A stretch of DNA of 6,662 bases, taken from Nitrospinota bacterium. GTDB lineage: Bacteria; UBA8248; JACPRG01. The position numbers were made by a program, and so were the translations under genes. Below, one piece after another: positions 1 through 6,662 of this stretch. Under the pieces are notes generated by a model, which was not told the DNA's origin, searched no databases, and saw nothing but the letters and a program-made list of their open reading frames with translations. The stretch spans positions 1 to 6,662 of the forward strand of contig JASLXW010000229.1 of assembly GCA_030740135.1 (NCBI GenBank), in the 5' to 3' direction. Each line of letters starts with the position of its first letter. The first letter of the stretch is position 1.

Positions 1-537
1 GATCGTCATGATGTATCCGTCGGACTCTACACGTGGCGTGCGTATGACCTGCCCCTTGATCACATCGACACTCAGGACGCCACGAGTGGGAATCTCAGCC
101 GCCACGCCGCTGACCTCGGCGTCGCCCTGCGCGCGCGGCTTCGGGGCGCGGATCGGCAAGAGGCCCGAGGATGGCTCGCGCCGGGCGGCGGTCTGTCCGA
201 GTCCCTTTTCCTGGAAGCGATCGGCGGGACCGGCGCGGGGTCGGTCGCGTCGTGGGCCGCTTCTTTCGGGGCGACGGTTCTCGGGGACTTGGTGGAGGGG
301 CTTCAGCAGACGCAGGACGAGGCGGAGGCCGGCCGCCGCCTGGAGCGGCTGGCGGACGATCACCTGACCGAGCTCGTTCACGCGGGGAAGTACATCTCCT
401 TCGGGCCCGAGCCGCTTGTGGGTTACCTTCACGGCATCGAGATGGAGGTCAAGAACGTGCGGCGCCTCCTGGACGGCCTGGCGCAAGGAGAGGAGACCAA
501 AGACATCCTGGCGGACCTCCGGAGATCCTATGTCTAA
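1..537 (+). CDS. ntpC: V/A-type ATP synthase subunit C, 5'-truncated
   Basis: The frame is open from the first base to TAA at 535-537, giving the last 178 residues; the start lies left of the window. Subunit C (homologue of eukaryotic V-ATPase subunit d) is the funnel-shaped socket joining the central stalk to the membrane c-ring. The best evidence is the C-terminal block FGPEPLVGY followed by EMEVKNVR (partial residues about 134-154), which matches the family signature for the last helices. An earlier GNLSR...LRARLRGAD...LAPGGGLS segment (about 30-68) resembles the repeated 'N-L...LRA...G...PGG-L' pattern of these proteins. The full family length is about 320-350 aa, so roughly half is missing. 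It overlaps the next gene by 8 bp, and the order C-F-A-B-D supports the call. An internal TTG at 289 is not the real start, because homology continues upstream of it. Subunits I, K/L and E would be expected further left, but that cannot be seen here. Confidence 0.9.
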   Translation, partial: DRHDVSVGLYTWRAYDLPLDHIDTQDATSGNLSRHAADLGVALRARLRGADRQEARGWLAPGGGLSESLFLEAIGGTGAGSVASWAASFGATVLGDLVEGLQQTQDEAEAGRRLERLADDHLTELVHAGKYISFGPEPLVGYLHGIEMEVKNVRRLLDGLAQGEETKDILADLRRSYV

Positions 538-874
538 GGTGGTGTTCGTGGGCGACCGCGTCTCGACGCTGGCTTTCAGGCCCCTGGGCGTGGAAGTCCT
601 GGAGGCGGAGGACGCCCGGTCGGCGGCGGAGGGGGTGGGCCGCGCCGTGGAAGAAGGTTGTTCCGTCCTGTTGATCACGGAGGAATGCGCCCGCTGGGCG
701 GCGGACCGCCTCTCAGTCCTCCGCGCGGAGGCCCTTCCGGCCGTCGCCGTCGTTCCGGGGGCGACCTCGGCCGGCGGGATGGCCTTCGAGCGCCTCAAGC
801 GAAATGTCGAGAAAGCCTTGGGGTCCAGCCTGATCTTGCGGGCGGACGCCGCGGGCGTCGAAGACACGGCCTGA
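530..874 (+). CDS. ntpF: V/A-type ATP synthase subunit F
   Basis: This 114-aa protein is close to the usual 100-110 aa of subunit F, a small Rossmann-like protein that binds the central rotor stalk with D and modulates ATP hydrolysis. Visible family marks are the N-terminal strand VVFVGDRVSTLAFRPLGVEV (residues 4-23; compare the usual 'IGD-dTv-GFrLaGv'), the central VLLITEECA (46-54), and a P-x-x-x-x-x-PG segment near 70-77 before the C-terminal helix. The ATG at 530 was chosen because GGAG at 521-524 sits 5 nt upstream and the start lies inside the end of subunit C (ATGTCTAA), a typical coupled junction. A longer reading of the same frame from 416 would overlap C by over 100 bp with non-family sequence and is rejected. 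A 40-bp gap separates it from subunit A. Some schemes call this gene atpF or ntpG. Confidence 0.92.
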   Translation: MSKVVFVGDRVSTLAFRPLGVEVLEAEDARSAAEGVGRAVEEGCSVLLITEECARWAADRLSVLRAEALPAVAVVPGATSAGGMAFERLKRNVEKALGSSLILRADAAGVEDTA

Positions 875-914
875 TCGGCCGGGTCCGGCGAACATCGAGG
901 AGACCGTCATCCAG

Positions 915-2696
915 ATGGAGATGCGCGAAGGGGAACAGGCGGCCGGCGTCATCGTCCGGGTCAACGGGCCGGTCGTGACGGCCGAGGGCCTGCCCAACGC
1001 CCACATGTATGACGTGGTGCGGGTGGGAGAAGGCCGTCTGGTGGGAGAGGTCATCGGCCTGGAAAGGGGGCGGGTGGTGATCCAGGTGTATGAAGAGACC
1101 GGCGGCGTCTCGCCGGGCGAGCCGGTGGTCACGACCGGTTTGCCGCTCAGTGTCGAGTTGGGTCCGGGCCTGATGGGCGCGATCTACGACGGGATCCAGC
1201 GGCCGCTGAATCTGATCCGCGAGCAAGTGGGCGATTTCATTGTCCGGGGCGTGGAAGAGCCGGCCCTCGACCGGGAGAAGGCGTGGGAGTTCATCCCGAG
1301 GACGGAGGCGGGCGCACGGGTCGGCCCCGGCGATGTCCTGGGCGTGATCCAGGAGACCGAGGCGATCGAGCACCGGGTTCTCGTCCCCCCGGACATCTTG
1401 GGCCGGGTCGGGGAGATTCGGTCGGGCGCCCTGCGGATCGAGGAGACCGCGGCGGTCATCGAGGGCGAGGGCGGCGATCGCCGCGAGATCGGCATGGTGC
1501 AGCGATGGCCCGTTCGCACCGGACGGCCGTACGCCCGCAAGCTCCCCCCGGCGGCGCCGTTGATCTCGGGGCAGCGGGTGATCGACACGTTCTTCCCTGT
1601 CGCCAAGGGCGGCGCGGCCTGCATCCCCGGGCCGTTTGGAAGCGGCAAGACAGTGGTCCAACATCAGCTCTCCAAGTGGTCGAACGCCGAGATCATCGTT
1701 TTCGTCGGCTGCGGCGAGCGCGGGAACGAAATGACCGATGTCCTCAAGGAGTTCCCTCACCTCACCGATCCCCACACGGGCCTTCCCCTGATGCAGCGGA
1801 CCGTCCTCATCGCCAACACGTCCAACATGCCCGTGGCGGCCAGAGAGGCGTCCGTCTATACGGGGATCACCATCGCCGAGTATTTCCGCGACATGGGTTA
1901 CGACGTGGCGCTGATGGCCGACTCGACCTCCCGGTGGGCGGAGGCGATGCGCGAGATCTCCGGCCGCCTGGAAGAGATGCCGGGCGAAGAGGGCTATCCC
2001 GCTTACCTGGGAACGCGGGTGGCGTCGTTTTACGAGCGGGCCGGCCGTGTTCAATGCCTGGGAAGCGAAGCGCGCGAGGGGACCATCACCGTGATCGGCG
2101 CCGTGTCTCCTCCCGGAGGCGACCTGTCCGAGCCTGTTGTTCAAAGCACGCTGCGGACGGTGTCGGTCTTCTGGAGCCTGGAGGCCGATCTGGCATACCA
2201 GAGGCATTTCCCCGCCATCAGCTGGCTCAGGAGCTATTCCCTTTATCTGGAGCAGTTGGCCGATTATTTTTCCGCGGAGATCGGCGAGGGGTTTCTGGTG
2301 GATCGGGGGCAAGCCATGGAGATCCTTCAGAAGGAGGCCGAGCTTCAGGAAATTGTCCGGCTCATCGGGATTGACGCCCTTTCGCAGGAAGAGCGGCTGC
2401 TCCTGGAGACCGCCCGATCCATCCGGGAGGACTTTCTCCATCAGAACGCGTTTGATGACGTGGACACGTACTCCTCATTGGGGAAGCAGGCGTCGATGCT
2501 GCGGCTGATCCTGCAGGCGCACGATTCGAGCCTGCGGCGCCTGGAAGCGGGAGAGCCGATGGAAGGGCTGCTGGACGATCCCGTCCGGGAGCGGATCGCG
2601 CGGGCCAAGTATGTGCCCGAAGAGGAGTTCACGGAGGCGTATAAAGCGATTGCGGAGGAGATCCGCGGAATCGATCAGCCCGCGGGCGGGGGCTGA
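915..2696 (+). CDS. ntpA: V/A-type ATP synthase catalytic subunit A
   Basis: This 593-aa protein has the normal length for the catalytic A subunit, which hydrolyses or makes ATP in the A3B3 head. In order: an N-terminal beta-barrel domain (about 10-75); the A-subunit-specific 'non-homologous' insertion (about 115-190, including [13 protein letters not shown]), which F-type beta subunits lack; the P-loop GPFGSGKT (239-246); GCGERGNE (265-272), whose GER glutamate (E268) is the catalytic carboxylate; the Walker B strand and following motif [22 protein letters not shown] (331-352); [11 protein letters not shown] (356-366); and a helical C-terminal domain. All catalytic residues I can recognise are present, so it should be active. 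ATG 915 has GAGGAG at 897-902 about 12 nt upstream, a rather long spacing; ATG 921 is an in-frame alternative. The neighbours F and B confirm the call. The symbol atpA is also used, but would clash with the F-type alpha gene starting at 6641. The sequence does not show whether the enzyme runs as a pump or a synthase. Confidence 0.97.
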   Translation: MEMREGEQAAGVIVRVNGPVVTAEGLPNAHMYDVVRVGEGRLVGEVIGLERGRVVIQVYEETGGVSPGEPVVTTGLPLSVELGPGLMGAIYDGIQRPLNLIREQVGDFIVRGVEEPALDREKAWEFIPRTEAGARVGPGDVLGVIQETEAIEHRVLVPPDILGRVGEIRSGALRIEETAAVIEGEGGDRREIGMVQRWPVRTGRPYARKLPPAAPLISGQRVIDTFFPVAKGGAACIPGPFGSGKTVVQHQLSKWSNAEIIVFVGCGERGNEMTDVLKEFPHLTDPHTGLPLMQRTVLIANTSNMPVAAREASVYTGITIAEYFRDMGYDVALMADSTSRWAEAMREISGRLEEMPGEEGYPAYLGTRVASFYERAGRVQCLGSEAREGTITVIGAVSPPGGDLSEPVVQSTLRTVSVFWSLEADLAYQRHFPAISWLRSYSLYLEQLADYFSAEIGEGFLVDRGQAMEILQKEAELQEIVRLIGIDALSQEERLLLETARSIREDFLHQNAFDDVDTYSSLGKQASMLRLILQAHDSSLRRLEAGEPMEGLLDDPVRERIARAKYVPEEEFTEAYKAIAEEIRGIDQPAGGG

Positions 2697-2728
2697 GAGA
2701 CGCCCTTCCGGCGCGAGGAAAGGATTCG

Positions 2729-4126
<1,398 letters not shown>

Positions 4127-4128
4127 TC

Positions 4129-4143
4129 GCCGCCTGGGGCGGC
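4129..4143 (+). other. GC hairpin just after subunit B
   Basis: A perfect 6-bp inverted repeat (GCCGCC, loop TGG, GGCGGC) begins 2 nt after the subunit B stop codon. A second small stem, CGCCC (4107-4111) with GGGCG (4117-4121), lies across the end of the gene. No T-run follows, so this is not a standard intrinsic terminator. It could protect the 3' end of an A-B message, cause partial termination, or be a by-product of the high G+C content. Confidence 0.35.
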
Positions 4144-4155
4144 TCGGATTCGCCT

Positions 4156-4173
4156 ACGTGAAATGTTTCACAA
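4156..4173. promoter_or_regulatory. Candidate Rex (or CRP/FNR-type) operator
   Basis: ACGTGAAATGTTTCACAA contains the perfect palindrome GTGAAA-TG-TTTCAC (4158-4171). Against the Rex consensus TTGTGAA-N4-TTCACAA, the right half matches 7 of 7 and the left half 5 of 7, the mismatches being the two outer bases. Rex is a repressor released by a high NADH/NAD+ ratio, and its regulons include energy-conservation genes. The same site also fits the CRP-type pattern TGTGA-N6-TCACA (9 of 10). Its centre lies about 60 bp upstream of the start point predicted for the promoter at 4189-4217, close to the classic class I activator position near -61.5, so an activator is also possible. The motif and geometry are seen; which regulator binds is inferred. 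It stands out because it is an A+T-rich symmetrical island in GC-rich DNA. Confidence 0.5.
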
Positions 4174-4188
4174 AATCAGTGGAGGGGG

Positions 4189-4217
4189 TTGACGGGTTCG
4201 CGGCCATTCGTTAGATT
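4189..4217 (+). promoter_or_regulatory. Candidate sigma70-type promoter for subunit D and downstream genes
   Basis: TTGACG at 4189-4194 (5 of 6 matches to the -35 consensus) is separated by 17 bp from TAGATT at 4212-4217 (4 of 6 matches to TATAAT, including the key T1, A2 and T6). The predicted start is near 4224, leaving a leader of about 93 nt before the ATG of subunit D. The region is more A+T rich than the surrounding genes. The palindrome at 4156-4173 ends 15 bp upstream of the -35 box. This is a sequence match only. Confidence 0.5.
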
Positions 4218-4218
4218 G

Positions 4219-4284
4219 TTTCCGCTTTGCCCGGGGAAGGGATGTCCCGGCGGACCGCGGCCGGCATTCGCGGACAAGCGGAAA
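4219..4284 (+). promoter_or_regulatory. Possible structured leader (three-way junction) upstream of subunit D
   Basis: A perfect 9-bp inverted repeat, TTTCCGCTT (4219-4227) and AAGCGGAAA (4276-4284), encloses two smaller stems: CCGGG (4231-4235) with CCCGG (4246-4250), and CCGCG (4255-4259) with CGCGG (4269-4273). Together they draw as a three-way junction. No T-run follows and I do not recognise a known riboswitch class. The inner GC stems could arise by chance, while the outer mixed-composition stem is less expected. If transcription starts near 4224, the first bases of the outer stem would not be transcribed, which weakens the RNA reading. Confidence 0.3.
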
Positions 4285-4316
4285 AGAGTGGGCGCGCCCG
4301 GATGCCCGGGTAGCCG

Positions 4317-4934
4317 ATGATCCTGAACGTTAGCCCCAACCGGATGGAGCTCCTGGGGTTGCGGCGTCGTCTCGCCGTGGCGCGACGGGGGCATAAGCTT
4401 CTCAAGGACAAGCTGGACGCCCTCATCCGGGAGTTCATCTCAGTTGTCCGCCAGGTGCGGGACCTGAGGCGGGGCGTTGAGGCCCGTTTGGCGCCCGCCT
4501 ACGCTCAGGCGCGACGGGCGTTCGGAAGCATGCCGCCCGAAGCCCTGGACGCCGCCCTGGCCGTCCCGGCGTCGGAGTTGGAAGTCCGGATCGAGGAAGT
4601 GAACCTCATGAGCGTCCGGATGGCGAAGTTCCGGGCCGAGCGGCGGGGGAACCTCTTCCCGTACGGGTTCGAGGGAACGGCGACCGATCTGGACGCGGCC
4701 GTTCTGCGGTTCGATGACCTGTTGCCCGACCTGATCCGGCTGGCCGAGCTGGAGAAGACGGTCGAGCGGCTGGCCGACGAGATTGAGAAGACCAGACGGC
4801 GCGTCAACGCCCTCGAGCACGTTCTTATTCCGAATCTGGAGGATACGATCCGGTTCATTACGCTGAAGCTGGACGAAATGGCGCGCTCGACGGTCTCCGC
4901 CCTGATGAGGATCAAAGATCTTCTCAGGGCCTAA
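4317..4934 (+). CDS. ntpD: V/A-type ATP synthase subunit D (central rotor stalk)
   Basis: This 205-aa protein matches the usual 200-220 aa of subunit D, the coiled-coil axle that turns inside the A3B3 head and, with F and C, couples it to the membrane ring. It is functionally analogous to F-type gamma. The N-terminus reads NVSPNRMELLGLRRRLAVAR (residues 4-23), then RGHKLLKDKLDALI, the standard D opening. The C-terminal helix has RRVNALEHVLIPNLEDTIRF (161-180) and ITLKLDEMAR, also standard. Both ends are helical and the middle (about 65-130) is the globular part. The start must be at or after 4317 because an in-frame TAG lies at 4311-4313. The ribosome site is poor: only GGG at 4308-4310. Unlike the tightly packed C-F-A-B genes, D follows a 190-bp gap with its own candidate promoter, so it may be transcribed separately from A and B. 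The gene looks intact. Confidence 0.95.
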   Translation: MILNVSPNRMELLGLRRRLAVARRGHKLLKDKLDALIREFISVVRQVRDLRRGVEARLAPAYAQARRAFGSMPPEALDAALAVPASELEVRIEEVNLMSVRMAKFRAERRGNLFPYGFEGTATDLDAAVLRFDDLLPDLIRLAELEKTVERLADEIEKTRRRVNALEHVLIPNLEDTIRFITLKLDEMARSTVSALMRIKDLLRA

Positions 4935-4964
4935 GCCGGGCGCGCGAGCAGTTTTGAGACCGGC

Positions 4965-5010
4965 GCCGCGATAACGCGGCCCCGGGGAATCCTTCCCGGT
5001 CGTCCCGGGG
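4965..5010 (+). other. Two adjacent GC hairpins between the V/A-type and F-type genes
   Basis: The first hairpin is a perfect 6-bp stem, GCCGCG (4965-4970), loop ATAA, CGCGGC (4975-4980). The second is a 7-bp stem, CCCCGGG (4980-4986) with CCCGGGG (5004-5010), with a 17-nt loop; the two share base 4980. Together they fill most of the 89-bp gap between D and b'. There is no T-run, so an intrinsic terminator is not supported. Possible roles are RNA processing, message stabilisation or partial attenuation between the two ATPase gene sets. I see no convincing promoter here. Confidence 0.4.
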
Positions 5011-5023
5011 CGAGGGTGCGCAA

Positions 5024-5455
5024 GTGATTATCCCGGATGGTTCATTCCTGGTTCAGTGGCTGAACTTCCTTCTTCTGATCTTTTTGCTCAACCGTTTTCT
5101 CTTTCGTCCGATCCTCAACCGGATGGACGAGCGGAATCGGACGATCCAGGGGAACCTGGACGATGCCGCGGCCGACCGCGCCGAAGCCGGAAAACGCATG
5201 GCCGATTATGAAGAGGCCATCGCCGCGGCCCGGCATCAGGGCATGGAACAGGTCCTCGAGATGGAAAGGGAGATCTCCGCGGAGGTCCGCCGGATCATGG
5301 ATGAAAAGCGGGCCGAGGCCGAGCGTATGACCGAGGAGGCCCGGGCAAGCATCGAAGGCCAGAGCCGGGAGGCCGAAAAAGGTCTTGAGGGCCGGGTCCG
5401 GGATCTGGCTGGCGTCATCGGCCGCCGCCTCGCCGGGAGGGAGATCAATGTCTGA
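5024..5455 (+). CDS. atpX: F-type ATP synthase subunit b' (peripheral stalk)
   Basis: This 143-aa protein has one N-terminal membrane helix (about residues 7-27, FLVQWLNFLLLIFLLNRFLF region) followed by a long charged helix rich in Glu, Arg and Ala, the layout of F-type b and b' subunits. The opening PDGSFLVQWLNFLLL and then FRPILNRMDERN agree with b' proteins of species with a b/b' heterodimer. It anchors the stator, holding the alpha3beta3 head against the membrane sector while the rotor turns. The start is GTG at 5024, with GAGGG at 5012-5016 spaced 7 nt; no other start gives the conserved N-terminus. It is the first F-type gene after the V/A-type set, 89 bp after D, and it overlaps b by 8 bp. 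The assignment as b' rather than b rests on its short length, on the lack of the N-terminal extension seen in the next gene, and on gene order. The symbol atpX follows Geobacter-type usage; databases may call it atpF. Confidence 0.9.
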   Translation: MIIPDGSFLVQWLNFLLLIFLLNRFLFRPILNRMDERNRTIQGNLDDAAADRAEAGKRMADYEEAIAAARHQGMEQVLEMEREISAEVRRIMDEKRAEAERMTEEARASIEGQSREAEKGLEGRVRDLAGVIGRRLAGREINV

Positions 5456-6041
5456 TCGCCCATCCCGTCGTCCCGCTTTCCTGGCGGGTCCGGTTGCCGC
5501 GCTGACGTTGATTTTTTCGCCCGCCTTGAGCCTCGCCGCGGTGACCGAGTTCCATAACGTCTGGGATTCCTGGTTCGAGTTCTCGCGCATCCTGAACTTC
5601 CTGATCGTCTTGTTCGCTCTGTACTTCATCCTCCGGAAGCCGATCCGGAAGGCGATGGAAGGCCGCCGGGAGGGGATTGTCAAGGCGATGAAGGAGGCCG
5701 AGGAGGCGCGCGCGGAGGCCGGGCGTCTCCGCGAGGAATATGAGAAGCGGACCGCCGATCTCGACAAGGAGCTGGCGGAGATGCGGGTCCAGGCCGAGGC
5801 CGACCGGGAGGCCCTCAAGACCCGGCTCCTGAAAGAGGGCGCCGAATCGGCCGAGCGCATCCTAGAGCACGCCCGGTTCACCATCGAGCAGGAGACCAAG
5901 AAAGCGGAGCAGCTGATTCGCGCCCGGGCGGCGCAGCTCGCCCTCGATTTGGCGGAAAAGGCGCTCGCGCGGGAGCTCGGTCCCGAGGATCAGCGGCGCT
6001 TCATCAAAGATTACATCGCCAAGGTGGGAGAGATGAATTGA
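5448..6041 (+). CDS. atpF: F-type ATP synthase subunit b, with N-terminal signal-like segment
   Basis: This 197-aa protein is the second peripheral-stalk subunit. It has two hydrophobic stretches. Residues about 10-30 follow RPSRR and end in LSLAA, resembling a cleavable signal peptide (possible cut near residue 30). Residues 47-62 (ILNFLIVLFALYFIL) are the true b membrane helix, followed by RKPIRKAMEGRREGIVKA, the classic b-subunit motif, then a long charged coiled coil. A signal-like extension on b is typical of Geobacter-like and other deltaproteobacterial F-type clusters. ATG 5448 is chosen because GGGAGGGAG lies just upstream and the start is nested in the b' stop (ATGTCTGA); the same frame opens at 5385, but that part is b' in another frame. 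The last 4 bp overlap the start of delta. With b' it forms the stator stalk, which delta joins to alpha. Confidence 0.93.
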   Translation: MSDRPSRRPAFLAGPVAALTLIFSPALSLAAVTEFHNVWDSWFEFSRILNFLIVLFALYFILRKPIRKAMEGRREGIVKAMKEAEEARAEAGRLREEYEKRTADLDKELAEMRVQAEADREALKTRLLKEGAESAERILEHARFTIEQETKKAEQLIRARAAQLALDLAEKALARELGPEDQRRFIKDYIAKVGEMN

Positions 6042-6583
6042 CCGGGGGAAGCGTGGCCCGACGCTACGCCAAGGCGCTCATCGAGCTGGCGGCCAAAGGG
6101 GATCGCGTGGACGCCGTGGGGGAGGAGATCGGCCAGACGGCCGGCCTGTTCGAATCGAGCGCGGACCTGCGAAACCTCATGTTCAGTCCGGGGATCGTCA
6201 AGGATGTCAAGCGGGGCATCCTGAGGGAGCTTCTCGCGCGGGCCTCGGCGAGCGACCTGTCCGGGCGGTTCCTGCAGTTGTTGCTGGAGAAGGATCGTCT
6301 TCGTTATATCGCCCCCATCTCGGCGATGTACCGCGAGCTCGCGGACGCGCTGAACAACCGCATTCGTGCGCAGGTCCGCTCCGCCTTCGCCCTTTCAGAT
6401 GAAGAAGAAACCGCCCTCCGGAACCAGCTTTCCGCCGCGACGGGAAAAGAGGTGGTCCTGGAGGTCGAGACGGACAGCACGCTTCTGGGCGGGCTCAAGG
6501 CCCGGGTCGGGAGCGCCACTTGGGACGGCAGCGTCAGGAACCATTTGGAGTCGCTGCGGGAGAGGCTCGCGGGCCGGTCTTAA
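6038..6583 (+). CDS. atpH: F-type ATP synthase subunit delta
   Basis: This 181-aa protein has the standard length for delta (OSCP homologue), which sits on top of the alpha3beta3 head and ties it to the b/b' stalk. The N-terminus has SVARRYAKALIELA (residues 5-18), the family signature. The C-terminus has LLGGLKARVGSATWDGSVRNHL (149-170), matching the conserved 'GG-...-vG...-DgS...L' pattern. Residues 1-105 should form the helical bundle that binds alpha. The start is probably TTG 6038, overlapping the b stop by 4 bp with GGGAG at 6026-6030 spaced 7 nt; homologues usually begin 5-7 residues before ARRYAKAL, which fits. GTG 6053 (MARRYAKAL) is an alternative. The overlap suggests coupled translation with b. 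Alpha begins 57 bp downstream. Confidence 0.95.
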   Translation: MTGGSVARRYAKALIELAAKGDRVDAVGEEIGQTAGLFESSADLRNLMFSPGIVKDVKRGILRELLARASASDLSGRFLQLLLEKDRLRYIAPISAMYRELADALNNRIRAQVRSAFALSDEEETALRNQLSAATGKEVVLEVETDSTLLGGLKARVGSATWDGSVRNHLESLRERLAGRS

Positions 6584-6640
6584 CCCGTGTAGAGAGAGCG
6601 GGACGTCTCCTCGGGAGAGGCTTCGCCAAAGAGGTTGCTC

Positions 6641-6662
6641 ATGGACATTCGCGCGGACGAAA
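6641..6662 (+). CDS. atpA: F-type ATP synthase subunit alpha, 3'-truncated
   Basis: Only seven complete codons are present (MDIRADE), so the call rests on three points. The peptide fits the usual alpha opening 'M-x-I-R-A-[ED]-E-I'. AGAGG at 6630-6634 lies 6 nt before the ATG. Alpha is the expected gene after delta in F-type clusters. Alpha is the non-catalytic nucleotide-binding subunit of the F1 head. Gamma, beta and epsilon would be expected further right but are not visible. A different gene with a similar start cannot be excluded from so few residues. Confidence 0.75.

Noticed and set aside
1..537. Frameshifted or pseudogene subunit C
   Set aside because: The frame is open throughout with conserved family sequence; it looks short only because the window edge cuts it.
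795..2441. Long open frame of 548 codons on the minus strand opposite subunit A
   Set aside because: It lies inside a clear catalytic A subunit, its translation is low-complexity and rich in Arg, Asp, His and Gly, and it shows no recognisable domain. In GC-rich DNA such antisense frames stay open by codon bias.
4954..4975. Second promoter between D and b' (TTGAGA and GATAAC)
   Set aside because: The spacer would be only 10 bp, too short for a sigma70 promoter, and the boxes fall in GC-rich hairpin sequence.
5042..5899. Minus-strand frame of 285 codons opposite b' and b
   Set aside because: It is antisense to two well-supported stalk genes, with no ribosome site or recognisable domain.
4317..6041. 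Hybrid rotary ATPase using V/A-type D in place of F-type gamma
   Set aside because: D keeps standard V/A-type ends, and the window stops before the expected position of gamma, so there is no evidence for a hybrid.

Overview
The window carries two rotary ATPase gene sets head to tail on the + strand. The left part is the catalytic (A1/V1) half of a V/A-type ATPase in the usual bacterial/archaeal order C-F-A-B-D; subunit C runs off the left edge. The right part is the start of an F-type ATP synthase cluster in the order b'-b-delta-alpha; alpha runs off the right edge after seven codons. No mobile element, RNA gene, CRISPR array or unrelated gene was found, and every gene looks intact apart from the two cut by the edges.

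Organism: the DNA is G+C rich (about two-thirds by eye). The F-type part has a split b'/b pair, a b subunit with an extra signal-peptide-like N-terminus, and delta directly before alpha. I associate this layout with former Deltaproteobacteria (Desulfobacterota) and neighbouring anaerobic phyla. The lineage is an inference; no marker gene is present. Genomes with both an A/V-type and an F-type ATPase are known, often in anaerobes with a tight energy budget.

Layout: 1-537 subunit C (partial); 530-874 subunit F, overlapping C by 8 bp; 915-2696 catalytic subunit A; 2729-4126 non-catalytic subunit B; 4127-4316 a 190-bp gap; 4317-4934 central-stalk subunit D; 4935-5023 an 89-bp GC-rich gap with two hairpins; 5024-5455 F-type b'; 5448-6041 F-type b, overlapping b' by 8 bp; 6038-6583 F-type delta, overlapping b by 4 bp; 6584-6640 a short gap; 6641 onward F-type alpha.

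The most interesting stretch is the B-D gap. It holds a near-palindrome fitting the consensus of the NADH-sensing repressor Rex (TTGTGAA-N4-TTCACAA) and also the CRP/FNR-type pattern GTGA-N6-TCAC. It is followed by a sigma70-like promoter (TTGACG, 17 bp, TAGATT) and a leader that can be drawn as a three-way junction. If real, this element separates D from its partners A and B and makes D the first gene of a transcript that may run into the F-type genes. Redox or energy state could then set the balance between the two ATPases. The juxtaposition and the DNA motifs are seen directly; the regulatory reading is a hypothesis.
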